A stretch of DNA of 34,360 bases from Anoxybacillus thermarum (GTDB taxonomy: Bacteria > Bacillota > Bacilli > Bacillales > Anoxybacillaceae), in contig NZ_JXTH01000028.1 of NCBI RefSeq assembly GCF_000836725.1, positions 1 to 34,360 on the forward strand. Direction: 5' to 3'. The notes under the pieces are model-generated. The model searched no databases, was not told where the DNA came from, and worked only from the letters and a program-made list of their open reading frames with translations. The stretch's first letter is position 1. Every line of letters starts with the position of its first letter. The position numbers and the translations under genes are program-made. This document shows, piece by piece, positions 1 through 7,137 of the stretch.

Positions 1-2
1 CC

Positions 3-143
3 AAGCGGGTTGAACAGGCCAAACGGAAGGCAGGACGGTTGTGGGCAGATGTGGTGCGTCAGAATCTACCGTGTCTGCAGCGGTCATCCGGGACGCCGAT
101 CCATCAAGCGTTGTCGGCGCTTCGGGATTTTGGTTGGGTGTAA
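3..143 (+). CDS. 3' end of a transposase gene, probably ISLre2/UPF0236-like (partial)
   Basis: An open frame runs from the window edge to TAA at 141-143 and encodes about 46 residues ending in GTPIHQALSALRDFGWV. It is rich in Lys, Arg and Gln and higher in GC than the genes that follow. I do not recognise the tail securely. The assignment rests on the sequence just downstream: GAGAGTCC at 183-190 and its flank resemble, in inverted form, the leader of the ISLre2-type transposase gene that begins at 34255. The rest of the gene lies outside the window. It could also be the C-terminus of another IS family. Confidence 0.45.
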   Translation, partial: KRVEQAKRKAGRLWADVVRQNLPCLQRSSGTPIHQALSALRDFGWV

Positions 144-160
144 AAAAATGGAATACAATA

Positions 161-190
161 TCATCACTTCAAGATGAGGGATGAGAGTCC
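161..190. repeat. Candidate right-end inverted repeat of the left IS
   Basis: Read on the minus strand, this stretch gives GGACTCTC, then TCCCT after one base, then GTGATGA further in. The start of the IS at 34194-34222 reads GGACTCTC, TCCCT and GTGATGA in the same order with one base of slippage. Such a pair is expected at the two ends of one element or of two related copies. The exact terminus, somewhere in 190-200, is not resolved. Confidence 0.4.
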
Positions 191-310
191 AAAAGCGCTT
201 ACGATATCAATTCCTGAAAATGGTTCGCTAACTAGTGATTGACAACACCCGTAGTGAACCGAAAAAATGTTCTCCACAAAGTCTTGACTGACTCAATAGT
301 CATAACTCCC

Positions 311-343
311 TTGAATTTCTTCGTTGCTTCAATTATATTGAAG
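311..343 (+). promoter_or_regulatory. Sigma-A-like promoter of the PilZ gene with a palindrome over the -10
   Basis: TTGAAT (311-316) and TATATT (334-339) are 17 bases apart, which predicts a start near 346. The -10 box lies inside the inverted repeat CTTCAAT-TAT-ATTGAAG (327-343), where a repressor could act. The rest of 191-370 shows nothing convincing apart from this site. Confidence 0.5.
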
Positions 344-370
344 AAGGTATAGTTTTCATATGGGGGACTT

Positions 371-760
371 ATGATGAGATTCAAACGGCAAGAACCTTTC
401 CGATATCAATTTGGTCAACCGATTCCGTGTACGTTCCGTATTACACGCATTGGAGAACGGGAGGTAGAAACGGATAAAGGAGCGGCTGAAATTCAAGATA
501 TTAGTCCACGTGGCATTCGCATGGAGACGAAATTAAATTTACCTATCGACTCGGCAAAAGGTGAAATGGAGGTGGAGTTACAGTTTACAATTGTTGATCA
601 ACCGATAACGGTGCGCGGTGTTGTCATTTGGAAAAAAGCATACGCAAGTGAATTTCAATACGGTCTATCATTAGAGATTTCTAAACAAGAAGAAATGCAG
701 TTAATTGGCGAAATTAAAAGACATGCGGCGATGTATGCTCGGAAAAAAGAAAGCAAATAA
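371..760 (+). CDS. PilZ-domain protein (putative c-di-GMP effector)
   Basis: A 129-residue soluble protein. The PilZ signature DxSxxG is seen as DISPRG near residues 43-48, followed by the beta-rich body typical of the domain. The N-terminal arginine motif, usually RxxxR, is degenerate: R3, R6 and R11 are present, but the residue four before R11 is Gln. PilZ domains bind cyclic di-GMP through both motifs, so binding needs testing. No partner domain is present, so it would be a stand-alone adaptor. The start codons at 371 and 374 both follow GGGGG (362-366). The second has the better spacing. The gene is monocistronic, between its own promoter and a terminator. Confidence 0.8.
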   Translation: MMRFKRQEPFRYQFGQPIPCTFRITRIGEREVETDKGAAEIQDISPRGIRMETKLNLPIDSAKGEMEVELQFTIVDQPITVRGVVIWKKAYASEFQYGLSLEISKQEEMQLIGEIKRHAAMYARKKESK

Positions 761-764
761 AGAG

Positions 765-790
765 GATGTCCATATGGGCATCTTTTTTAT
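765..790 (+). terminator. Rho-independent terminator after the PilZ gene
   Basis: GATGTCC (765-771) pairs with GGGCATC (776-782), with one G-U pair, around the loop ATAT, and is followed at once by a run of T. Confidence 0.85.
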
Positions 791-802
791 TTAAAAAATG
801 TT

Positions 803-899
803 TGAAAGCGATTGACTAACTTGTATATACAGGTTAAAATAAAAACAAACAAGTCGACTTGTATATACAAGTTTATAAAAAGATGTGTAAACGCTTCAA
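803..899 (+). promoter_or_regulatory. trehalose operon promoter with two TreR operators and two cre-like sites
   Basis: The promoter is TTGACT (812-817), 17 bases, TAAAAT (835-840). One operator, AACTTGTATATACAGGTT (818-835), fills the spacer. A second, the perfect 16-base palindrome ACTTGTATATACAAGT (857-872), sits just after the expected start. Both have the TTGTATATACAA core known for Bacillus TreR. TGAAAGCGATTGAC (803-816) overlaps the -35, and TGTAAACGCTTCAA (886-899) lies in the leader. Both resemble cre sites for CcpA, so glucose repression is likely in addition to TreR repression. Confidence 0.85.
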
Positions 900-916
900 C
901 TGAGGAGGAGTAGAAG

Positions 917-2320
917 ATGCGACAATCTGTTGAGAAAATTGTCCAAGCGGTCGGTGGGAAAGAAAATATTATTGCTGCGACACATTGCGTCACACGTCTT
1001 CGCTTTGCGTTAAAAGATGAAGGAAAAGTTGACAAAGAAGCATTAGAAAACATTGATATTGTGAAAGGTTCATTTTCAGTCAATGGCCAGTTTCAAGTAG
1101 TGATTGGTCAAGGATTAGTAGAAAAAGTATATAACGAAATGATTGACATGACCGGTCTCGGTCGAGCGACAAAGCAAGACATTAAAGACGCTGCGGAAAA
1201 AAAATTAAATCCGCTACAACGAGCCATTAAAACGTTGGCTGACATCTTTATTCCGCTTTTACCTGCTATCGTCACAGCCGGTTTATTGATGGGATTAAAT
1301 AACATTTTAACAGGTCCGGGAATTTTTTATGAAGGAAAATCAGTTGTTGATGTTCATAAACAATGGCGCGATTTTGCTGATATGATTAACTTAATTGCCA
1401 ATACAGCGTTCGTCTTTTTACCTGGGTTAATTGGTTGGTCAGCTGTTAAAAAGTTTGGTGGAAGCGAGTTACTCGGAATTGTGCTCGGACTTATGCTTGT
1501 TCATCCAGCATTATTAAATGCATGGGCATACGCTTCAGCTGTGCAAGAAGGAACAGTGCCATATTGGAATTTATTTGGATTTGATATTCAAAAAATCGGT
1601 TATCAAGGTCAAGTATTACCTATTTTAATTTCATCATATGTGTTAGCGAAATTAGAACAATTTTTGAAAAAGCGAATTCCGGAAGCATTTCAATTGTTGC
1701 TTGTCGCTCCGATTGCCTTGCTTGTGACAGGGTTTATTTCTTTTATAGCAATCGGTCCTGTGACGTTTGCTATTGCAAACGCTTTAACAGATGGTCTTGT
1801 TGCTTTATTCGATCGTTTTGCAGCGTTAGGTGGGCTCGTATATGGGGGATTATACGCCGTTCTCGTTGTCACAGGAATGCACCATACGTTTTTAGCGGTA
1901 GACTTACAATTGATTGGTAGCACAGGTGGGACGTTTTTATGGCCGATGCTTGCGTTATCTAACATCGCTCAAGGTTCTGCAGCACTTGCGATGATGTTCG
2001 CTACAAAAGATGAAAAGCTAAAAGGCTTATCGTTTACATCGGCTGTATCTGCTTACTTGGGCATTACGGAGCCAGCGATGTTTGGTGTAAACTTACGATT
2101 CCGTTATCCGTTCATTTCAGCGTTAATCGGCTCTGCTATTGCGGGAATTTTTATTACGATTAATAAAGTACAAGCTTCTTCTATCGGTGTTGGCGGACTA
2201 CCTGGATTTTTATCGATTTTTCCTGAAAAATGGGCACCGTTTTTCATCGGCATGGCCATTGTCCTTATCGTTCCATTTATGTTGACATACATTTTGGCAA
2301 AAACGAAAGGCGGTAAGTAA
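917..2320 (+). CDS. treP: PTS trehalose-specific EIIBC component
   Basis: A membrane permease that imports trehalose and phosphorylates it to trehalose-6-phosphate. The N-terminal EIIB domain has the phospho-acceptor cysteine C24 in HCVTRLRFAL. The EIIC domain follows from about residue 105 with many hydrophobic segments and the family motif GITEPAMFGV near residue 385. The length of 467 residues is normal for TreP. No EIIA domain is attached, so phosphate must come from an EIIA encoded elsewhere, as in B. subtilis. The ATG at 917 follows GAGGAGG (902-908). It is the first gene of treP-treC-treR, with one base before treC. Regulation is by TreR and probably CcpA. Confidence 0.95.
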   Translation: MRQSVEKIVQAVGGKENIIAATHCVTRLRFALKDEGKVDKEALENIDIVKGSFSVNGQFQVVIGQGLVEKVYNEMIDMTGLGRATKQDIKDAAEKKLNPLQRAIKTLADIFIPLLPAIVTAGLLMGLNNILTGPGIFYEGKSVVDVHKQWRDFADMINLIANTAFVFLPGLIGWSAVKKFGGSELLGIVLGLMLVHPALLNAWAYASAVQEGTVPYWNLFGFDIQKIGYQGQVLPILISSYVLAKLEQFLKKRIPEAFQLLLVAPIALLVTGFISFIAIGPVTFAIANALTDGLVALFDRFAALGGLVYGGLYAVLVVTGMHHTFLAVDLQLIGSTGGTFLWPMLALSNIAQGSAALAMMFATKDEKLKGLSFTSAVSAYLGITEPAMFGVNLRFRYPFISALIGSAIAGIFITINKVQASSIGVGGLPGFLSIFPEKWAPFFIGMAIVLIVPFMLTYILAKTKGGK

Positions 2321-2321
2321 T

Positions 2322-3986
2322 ATGCATCCATGGTGGAAAACAGCAGTCGTGTATCAAATTTATCCGAAAAGTTTCAAAGATACAAATGGCGATGGAATTG
2401 GTGATTTGCAAGGAGTTATACGAAAGCTTGATTATTTACAAACTCTCGGGGTTGATGCCATCTGGCTCACCCCCATTTACGAATCTCCACAGCGTGACAA
2501 TGGATATGATATAAGCGACTATTATCGAATTTATGAACCATACGGTACAATGGAAGACTTTGAAAAACTTATTAAAGAAGCGCATAAGCGGAATATAAAA
2601 ATTGTGATGGATATCGTTGTGAACCATACGTCAACAGATCATGAATGGTTCCAACAAGCTCGCTCATCTAAAGATAACCCGTATCGTCATTTTTACATTT
2701 GGAGAGATAAACCAAACAATTGGCAATCGAAATTTGGGGGATCAGCTTGGGAGTATGATGAACAAACAGGACAATATTATTTGCACTTGTTCGATGTTAC
2801 GCAAGCTGATTTGAACTGGGAAAACGAAGAAGTGCGTAAGCGTGTATATGACATGATGCATTTTTGGTTACAAAAAGGAGTAGACGGGTTTCGTTTAGAT
2901 GTCGTTAATTTAATTTCGAAAGATCAACGATTTTTAGACGATGATGGATCTATTCCCCCTGGAGATGGGAGAAAATATTATACAGACGGTCCACGCATTC
3001 ATGAATTTTTGCAAGAAATGAATCGAGAAGTATTTTCAAAATACGACATGATGACAGTAGGAGAAATGTCATCAACATCTATTGATCATTGTATTTTATA
3101 TACAAATCCTGATCGTCATGAACTGAATATGACATTTAATTTCCATCATTTAAAAGTCGACTATCCAAATGGAGAGAAGTGGGCAATTGCTGATTTTGAC
3201 TTTTTACAGTTAAAAAAGATTTTATCGGAATGGCAAGTGAACATGCATAAAGGCGGCGGATGGAACGCATTGTTTTGGTGCAATCATGACCAACCACGCA
3301 TCGTTTCTCGTTATGGGGATGACGGACGTTATCATAAACAATCAGCAAAAATGTTAGCGACAACGATTCATATGATGCAAGGCACACCTTTTATTTATCA
3401 AGGTGAAGAGATCGGAATGACCGATCCAAAATTTGAACGAATCGATGACTATCGAGATGTCGAATCATTAAATATGTACCGAATATTAAAAGAGCAAGGA
3501 AAGAGTGAACAAGAGGTATTGCATATTTTACAGCGAAAATCTCGTGACAACTCCCGAACACCAATGCAATGGAGCGATGAGCGACACGCGGGATTTACAA
3601 CTGGTACACCGTGGATTTCTGTCGCGCGCAATTATGAAGAAATTAATGTTCAACGAGCGTTACAAGATCCAACGTCTATTTTTTATCATTATCAAAAACT
3701 AATTCAGTTGCGTAAACGATACGACATCATTACGACAGGGGATTACGAACTCATTTTAGAAGACCATCCTTCGATTTTTGCATATATACGTAACGGAAAC
3801 GATGAAAAACTTGTTGTGATTAATAATTTTTACGGACAAGAAACGTTGTTTGAATGGCCAGAACACGTAGACATCACAGAATATAAAAGCGAAATATTAT
3901 TATCGAACTATGACGACTCGCCAAGCGATTTTACAAAAATGATGTTGCGTCCGTATGAATCGATTGTTTATTACTTGAAAAAATAA
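2322..3986 (+). CDS. treC: alpha,alpha-phosphotrehalase (GH13)
   Basis: A cytoplasmic glycoside hydrolase of family 13 that splits trehalose-6-phosphate into glucose and glucose-6-phosphate. The (beta/alpha)8 barrel motifs are visible: DVVNHTS near residue 98, GFRLDVVN with nucleophile D193, VGEMSS with acid/base E248, and NHDQPR with D323. At 554 residues it has the usual length. It starts one base after the treP stop codon, so translation is probably coupled. In B. subtilis the same gene is called treA. Confidence 0.95.
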   Translation: MHPWWKTAVVYQIYPKSFKDTNGDGIGDLQGVIRKLDYLQTLGVDAIWLTPIYESPQRDNGYDISDYYRIYEPYGTMEDFEKLIKEAHKRNIKIVMDIVVNHTSTDHEWFQQARSSKDNPYRHFYIWRDKPNNWQSKFGGSAWEYDEQTGQYYLHLFDVTQADLNWENEEVRKRVYDMMHFWLQKGVDGFRLDVVNLISKDQRFLDDDGSIPPGDGRKYYTDGPRIHEFLQEMNREVFSKYDMMTVGEMSSTSIDHCILYTNPDRHELNMTFNFHHLKVDYPNGEKWAIADFDFLQLKKILSEWQVNMHKGGGWNALFWCNHDQPRIVSRYGDDGRYHKQSAKMLATTIHMMQGTPFIYQGEEIGMTDPKFERIDDYRDVESLNMYRILKEQGKSEQEVLHILQRKSRDNSRTPMQWSDERHAGFTTGTPWISVARNYEEINVQRALQDPTSIFYHYQKLIQLRKRYDIITTGDYELILEDHPSIFAYIRNGNDEKLVVINNFYGQETLFEWPEHVDITEYKSEILLSNYDDSPSDFTKMMLRPYESIVYYLKK

Positions 3987-4013
3987 TGGTAAAATATTTT
4001 TCGGTGATAAACA

Positions 4014-4736
4014 ATGAGTGAAAATAAATATTTATCCATTTATAATGACTTGTTATCGAAAATTGAAAAGGGAATATTTAAACCTGGAATGAAAATTCCT
4101 TCTGAAAATCAGCTCGTTGAACAATATGAAACATCCCGTGAAACGATTCGCAAAGCGCTCAATTTACTTTCGGAACATGGGTATATTCAAAAAATTAAAG
4201 GAAAAGGTTCCATTGTATTGGATGTTCGTAAATTCGATTTCCCGATTTCGGGGCTTATTAGTTTTAAAGAATTAGCACAAAAGTTAGGAAAACCTTCGCG
4301 AACGATTGTTGAGCAACTTGAATTGATGAAACCCGATGAAATGTTAAAAAAACATCTCCACGTGACAGCGAGAGATGACATTTGGAAAGTAATACGTGTG
4401 AGAGAAATTGAAGGCGAGCGCATTATTTTAGATAAAGATTTTTTTAATAAAAAGTTTGTTCCGCTTTTGTCTAAAGATATATGTGAGCGCTCCATTTATG
4501 AATATTTAGAAAAAGAATTGCAATTAAAAATTAGCTTTGCCAAAAAGGAATTTTTCGTCGAAGAGTGTACAGATGAAGATCGGAAATATTTACATGTTAA
4601 ACAATATACGCACGTTGTTGTCGTACGAAATTATGTTTATTTAGATGATGCGAGTTTATTTCAATATACAGAGTCCCGTCATCGTCTTGATAAATTTCGA
4701 TTCGTTGATTTTGCGCGGCGCATTCATTTGCATTAA
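4014..4736 (+). CDS. treR: trehalose operon repressor, GntR family
   Basis: A 240-residue regulator with an N-terminal GntR winged helix (residues 1-70, including SENQLVEQYETSRETIRKAL and the wing GYIQKIKGKGS) and a C-terminal UTRA effector domain (about 90-235). In Bacillus TreR represses treP-treC and is released by trehalose-6-phosphate. The two TTGTATATACAA-type operators upstream of treP are its likely targets. The gene follows treC by 27 bases, so it is probably co-transcribed and autoregulated. The ribosome binding site is weak (GGTGAT), which fits low repressor levels. Confidence 0.93.
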   Translation: MSENKYLSIYNDLLSKIEKGIFKPGMKIPSENQLVEQYETSRETIRKALNLLSEHGYIQKIKGKGSIVLDVRKFDFPISGLISFKELAQKLGKPSRTIVEQLELMKPDEMLKKHLHVTARDDIWKVIRVREIEGERIILDKDFFNKKFVPLLSKDICERSIYEYLEKELQLKISFAKKEFFVEECTDEDRKYLHVKQYTHVVVVRNYVYLDDASLFQYTESRHRLDKFRFVDFARRIHLH

Positions 4737-4742
4737 AAATAA

Positions 4743-4886
4743 TGGTGCTGGCCCAAAAAAGCGGCAATGCCCTTATCTAGGTAAAATGGAAAAATAGACC
4801 ACCACTAAAACCAAGGGTTTCAGAGGTGGTCTATTTCACATACTTCGGTGAAATTGCATCAAAAAGGGGCTTTTGAGTCAGCTCCA
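4743..4886. mobile_element. 144-bp MITE-like element with terminal inverted repeats
   Basis: The left end TGGTGCTGGCCCAAAA (4743-4758) and the right end, read inverted as TGGAGCTGACTCAAAA (4871-4886), match at 13 of 16 positions. The inside holds a strong hairpin and no gene. Ends of the form TGxxTCAAAA-GCCC are reminiscent of IS1182-type elements, so it may be a non-autonomous derivative or a remnant. No clear target duplication is visible. Its right end touches the rpmG stop codon. Confidence 0.6.
4792..4836 (-). terminator. 12-bp hairpin inside the MITE, terminator for rpmG
   Basis: AAATAGACCACC (4792-4803) pairs perfectly with GGTGGTCTATTT (4825-4836). Read on the minus strand the stem runs into TTTTT, a proper terminator for rpmG. 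On the plus strand the tail after the stem is not T-rich, so it would be weaker for treR. Confidence 0.7.
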
Positions 4887-5036
4887 TCACTTTGTTTCAC
4901 GATGTAACGTATGGCGCTTTAGACGAGGACAATATTTTTTTAATTCTAGTCGCTCTGGATTGTTGCGCTTATTTTTTGTTGTTATGTAGTTACGATCCCC
5001 AGTTTCTGTACATTGTAAAACGATTTTCACACGCAT
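4887..5036 (-). CDS. rpmG: 50S ribosomal protein L33, cysteine-poor (zinc-independent) form
   Basis: A 49-residue protein of the large ribosomal subunit. The body [20 protein letters not shown] is typical of L33. Zinc-binding L33 carries two CxxC pairs. Here only the first cysteine of each remains (CTETG and CPRLK), so this is the zinc-free paralogue. The ATG at 5036 follows GGAGGACA (5041-5048 inverted). An upstream in-frame ATG would skip this site and is rejected. A Zur-type box overlaps the transcription start. In B. subtilis Zur represses alternative ribosomal proteins of this kind, which are made in zinc shortage so that zinc can be recovered from the ribosome. Confidence 0.93.
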   Translation of the reverse strand: MRVKIVLQCTETGDRNYITTKNKRNNPERLELKKYCPRLKRHTLHRETK

Positions 5037-5056
5037 GTTTTGTCCTCCTTGAAAGA

Positions 5057-5108
5057 AAATAGTAATCATTACGTTTTGTATCGTAATATAAAAAAGCTTT
5101 TTTGTCAA
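5057..5108 (-). promoter_or_regulatory. rpmG promoter with Zur-type operator
   Basis: On the minus strand TTGACA (5103-5108), 17 bases, TACGAT (5080-5085). The start is expected near 5073. The plus-strand core TAGTAATCATTACGT (5060-5074) matches the Bacillus Zur box TCGTAATNATTACGA at all but the two edge positions, and the A/T flanks also fit. The box covers the start site, as expected for repression. Confidence 0.8.
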
Positions 5109-5109
5109 T

Positions 5110-5140
5110 AATCGTAGCCGGAATGATTCCGACTACGATT
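5110..5140 (-). terminator. Hairpin over the end of speE
   Basis: AATCGTAG-C-CGGAA (5110-5123) pairs with TTCCG-A-CTACGATT (5127-5140), giving 13 base pairs and one mismatch. It includes the speE stop codon. No direct T-run follows on the minus strand. The rpmG -35 begins two bases away, so it may separate speE from rpmG only in part. Confidence 0.5.
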
Positions 5141-5981
5141 GAAGATGTTCTTTCATAAATTGTGGGAGATGGAAGCATTGGTTTAATACATCAGCATTTG
5201 CGTATTTCGTTTGTTTTGAGAATGTGTTGAGTCGCTCGAATGAAATAGGTTGTTTACCACCGAGCGTAAAGCTCCATAGCCCGCCAGGATATGTTGGAAC
5301 GGTAGCCGTATATACGTGTACATGCGGGAATAAATGACGAATATTTGCATATGTTTGCTTCAATACGTCCATATGAAAAATAGGGGATTGGCTTTGGCAA
5401 ACCATCATTCCATCTTCTTTAAGCGCTTCATGCACACTTTTATAAAAATCGTATTCAAATAATACTTGTGCAGGACCAATTGGATCGGACGAGTCAATAA
5501 TAATGACATCATACGTATTCACACGGTCTTTCACAAATTGAACCCCATCTTTATATATATATTGCACACGCGGGTCCGAAAGATTTCCAGATACTTCAGG
5601 TAAATGTTCTTTACATGCCCGAACAACAAGTTCATCGATTTCGACAAGATGTATTTCTTCTACCTCTTCATATTTCGCCACTTCACGAGCTGCGCCACAA
5701 TCGCCCCCGCCAATAATTAAAACTTTTTTCGGCGACGGATGAAGAGAAAGAGGAACATGTGCAATCATCTCGTTATAAATATGACCATCAATGGAAGTTG
5801 TTTGTACAACTCCGTCAAGTACGAGCATTCTTCCGAAGTCGTATGAGTCTAAAATCATCACATGTTGAAATGGTGAACGTTCTGAGTAAATGATTTCTTT
5901 AATGCGATAACTAATTTTTAAATTTTCACGTTCATCTTCTGTTAACCACAACTTACCGTTTTGTTCCTTTATGTAGTTCAT
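5133..5981 (-). CDS. speE: polyamine aminopropyltransferase (spermidine synthase)
   Basis: It transfers an aminopropyl group from decarboxylated SAM to putrescine, in the cytoplasm. The Rossmann glycine motif is GGGDCGAAREV, with a cysteine where a glycine is more usual. DSSDPIGPAQVLF holds the catalytic Asp region, and YTATVPTYPGGLWSF forms the substrate-gate region typical of SpeE. The chosen ATG at 5981 follows GAGGAGGAAG and gives 282 residues. An earlier ATG at 5999 would place that site inside the gene. It stands alone, with no speD or agmatinase gene next to it. Confidence 0.95.
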   Translation of the reverse strand: MNYIKEQNGKLWLTEDERENLKISYRIKEIIYSERSPFQHVMILDSYDFGRMLVLDGVVQTTSIDGHIYNEMIAHVPLSLHPSPKKVLIIGGGDCGAAREVAKYEEVEEIHLVEIDELVVRACKEHLPEVSGNLSDPRVQYIYKDGVQFVKDRVNTYDVIIIDSSDPIGPAQVLFEYDFYKSVHEALKEDGMMVCQSQSPIFHMDVLKQTYANIRHLFPHVHVYTATVPTYPGGLWSFTLGGKQPISFERLNTFSKQTKYANADVLNQCFHLPQFMKEHLQS

Positions 5982-6149
5982 AGCTTCCTCCTCTAACAAC
6001 GTATTTTACACCTTTTTTATATTAATATATTTCTGCATGAGTTTGCAAAGGGTGAGAACAATATGTACAAAAATTACAATAGTCTTTTTGTTCGCAACCG
6101 TTTACAAAAATAAAGTGTTGACAGTTCTTTTAACATTTACATAAAGTCG

Positions 6150-6197
6150 TTGAAAAACATGAGTAAGAGGAGTAGGATAAGTGTGAAAAACATCACA
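6150..6197 (+). promoter_or_regulatory. FNT promoter with FNR/CRP-type box over the start
   Basis: TTGAAA (6150-6155), 17 bases, TAGGAT (6173-6178) predicts a start near 6185. The perfect inverted repeat TGTGA-N6-TCACA (6182-6197) covers that point. TGTGA-N6-TCACA is the known Bacillus FNR consensus. A second promoter-like TTGACA lies at 6118-6123 but lacks a good -10. Confidence 0.55.
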
Positions 6198-6223
6198 AAA
6201 ATAGAAAGAGAAGTGAGGATACG

Positions 6224-7045
6224 ATGGACGCTTTACAAACATGCAAAGAGCTCGCATTAAAGAAACGATCTATTTTGCAAAAATCACTGCTTCAATACAT
6301 GATTCGTGCTGCTTTAGCAGGTGTATATATCGGTTTTGCTCTTGTTCTTTGTGTTCGGGTTGGTCAATACTTTTATGAAACACATTCACCAGCTACTTAT
6401 TTAGTAAGCGGCATTTTCTTCGGGATTGCTCTTGTACTGATCATGTATGGTGGGGCAGAATTGTTTACAGGAAATACGATGTACTTTACCGTTAGTACCC
6501 TGCAAAAAGAAACAACGATTGGAGACACCCTTCGTAACTGGGCCGCATGTTATAGCGGAAATTTGCTCGGTGCTATTTTCTTTGCTTTTTTAATTGCACA
6601 GTCAGGGATTTTTCATGATCTTCCGATGGATCATTTACTATTTGCGATTGCATTGAAAAAAATGCATGCAACAACGTTACAACTGTTTGTGAAAGGGATT
6701 TTGTGTAACTGGCTCGTTTGTTTAGCTATTTTTATTCCGATGCAAATGAAAGAAGATATCGCAAAAATGTTCGCCATGATTTTAATCGTTTTCGTCTTTT
6801 TTGCTTCTGGATATGAACACTCAATCGCAAATTTTGTTATTTTCTCCCTTGCATTAGCTGTTCAACATCCTGATACGATTCATGTGGCAGGAATCGTTCA
6901 TAACATCATACCTGTAACGCTCGGTAATATTGTCGGTGGTTCATTATTTATGGGGGCTTTATACACGTACCTTTCATCTTCCGTCAAACAGCCTGCTCCT
7001 ATATGGAAAGGAGCTTTTGGAATACGAAAAATAATGAATAAGTAA
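6224..7045 (+). CDS. formate/nitrite transporter family (FNT) channel
   Basis: A 273-residue inner-membrane protein with six hydrophobic segments and the FNT repeat features GIFFGIALVLIMYGGAELFTGN and ILCNWLVCLAIFIP. The family (FocA, NirC, B. subtilis YrhG and YwcJ) forms pentameric channels for formate, nitrite or hydrosulfide. The substrate cannot be read from the sequence. The FNR-like box upstream suggests oxygen-linked control, which fits formate or nitrite. The ATG at 6224 follows GTGAGG (6213-6218). Monocistronic, with a terminator after it. Confidence 0.9.
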   Translation: MDALQTCKELALKKRSILQKSLLQYMIRAALAGVYIGFALVLCVRVGQYFYETHSPATYLVSGIFFGIALVLIMYGGAELFTGNTMYFTVSTLQKETTIGDTLRNWAACYSGNLLGAIFFAFLIAQSGIFHDLPMDHLLFAIALKKMHATTLQLFVKGILCNWLVCLAIFIPMQMKEDIAKMFAMILIVFVFFASGYEHSIANFVIFSLALAVQHPDTIHVAGIVHNIIPVTLGNIVGGSLFMGALYTYLSSSVKQPAPIWKGAFGIRKIMNK

Positions 7046-7049
7046 GAAA

Positions 7050-7085
7050 AATAGTCGAGATATGTTCTCGACTATTTGTTTATTT
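7050..7085 (+). terminator. Terminator after the FNT gene
   Basis: AATAGTCGAGA (7050-7060) pairs perfectly with TCTCGACTATT (7066-7076), followed by TGTTTATTTG. A TATAAT at 7088-7093 just beyond may serve as -10 for purU. Confidence 0.85.
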
Positions 7086-7137
7086 GTTATAATAATGGCT
7101 ATTATTTATTCCATTTTTTGTTCCATAGGGGGGAGTT

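Noticed and set aside
3471-3489. ATATGTACCGAAT in treC as a second Ter site
   Set aside because: Two core mismatches, no A-site half, and inside a coding region. Other TATGTAC occurrences were also poor.
6182-6197. TGTGA-N6-TCACA as a target of the 20853 regulator
   Set aside because: The half-site differs from the four TGTAA boxes and its promoter geometry differs. A true FNR elsewhere in the genome is more likely.
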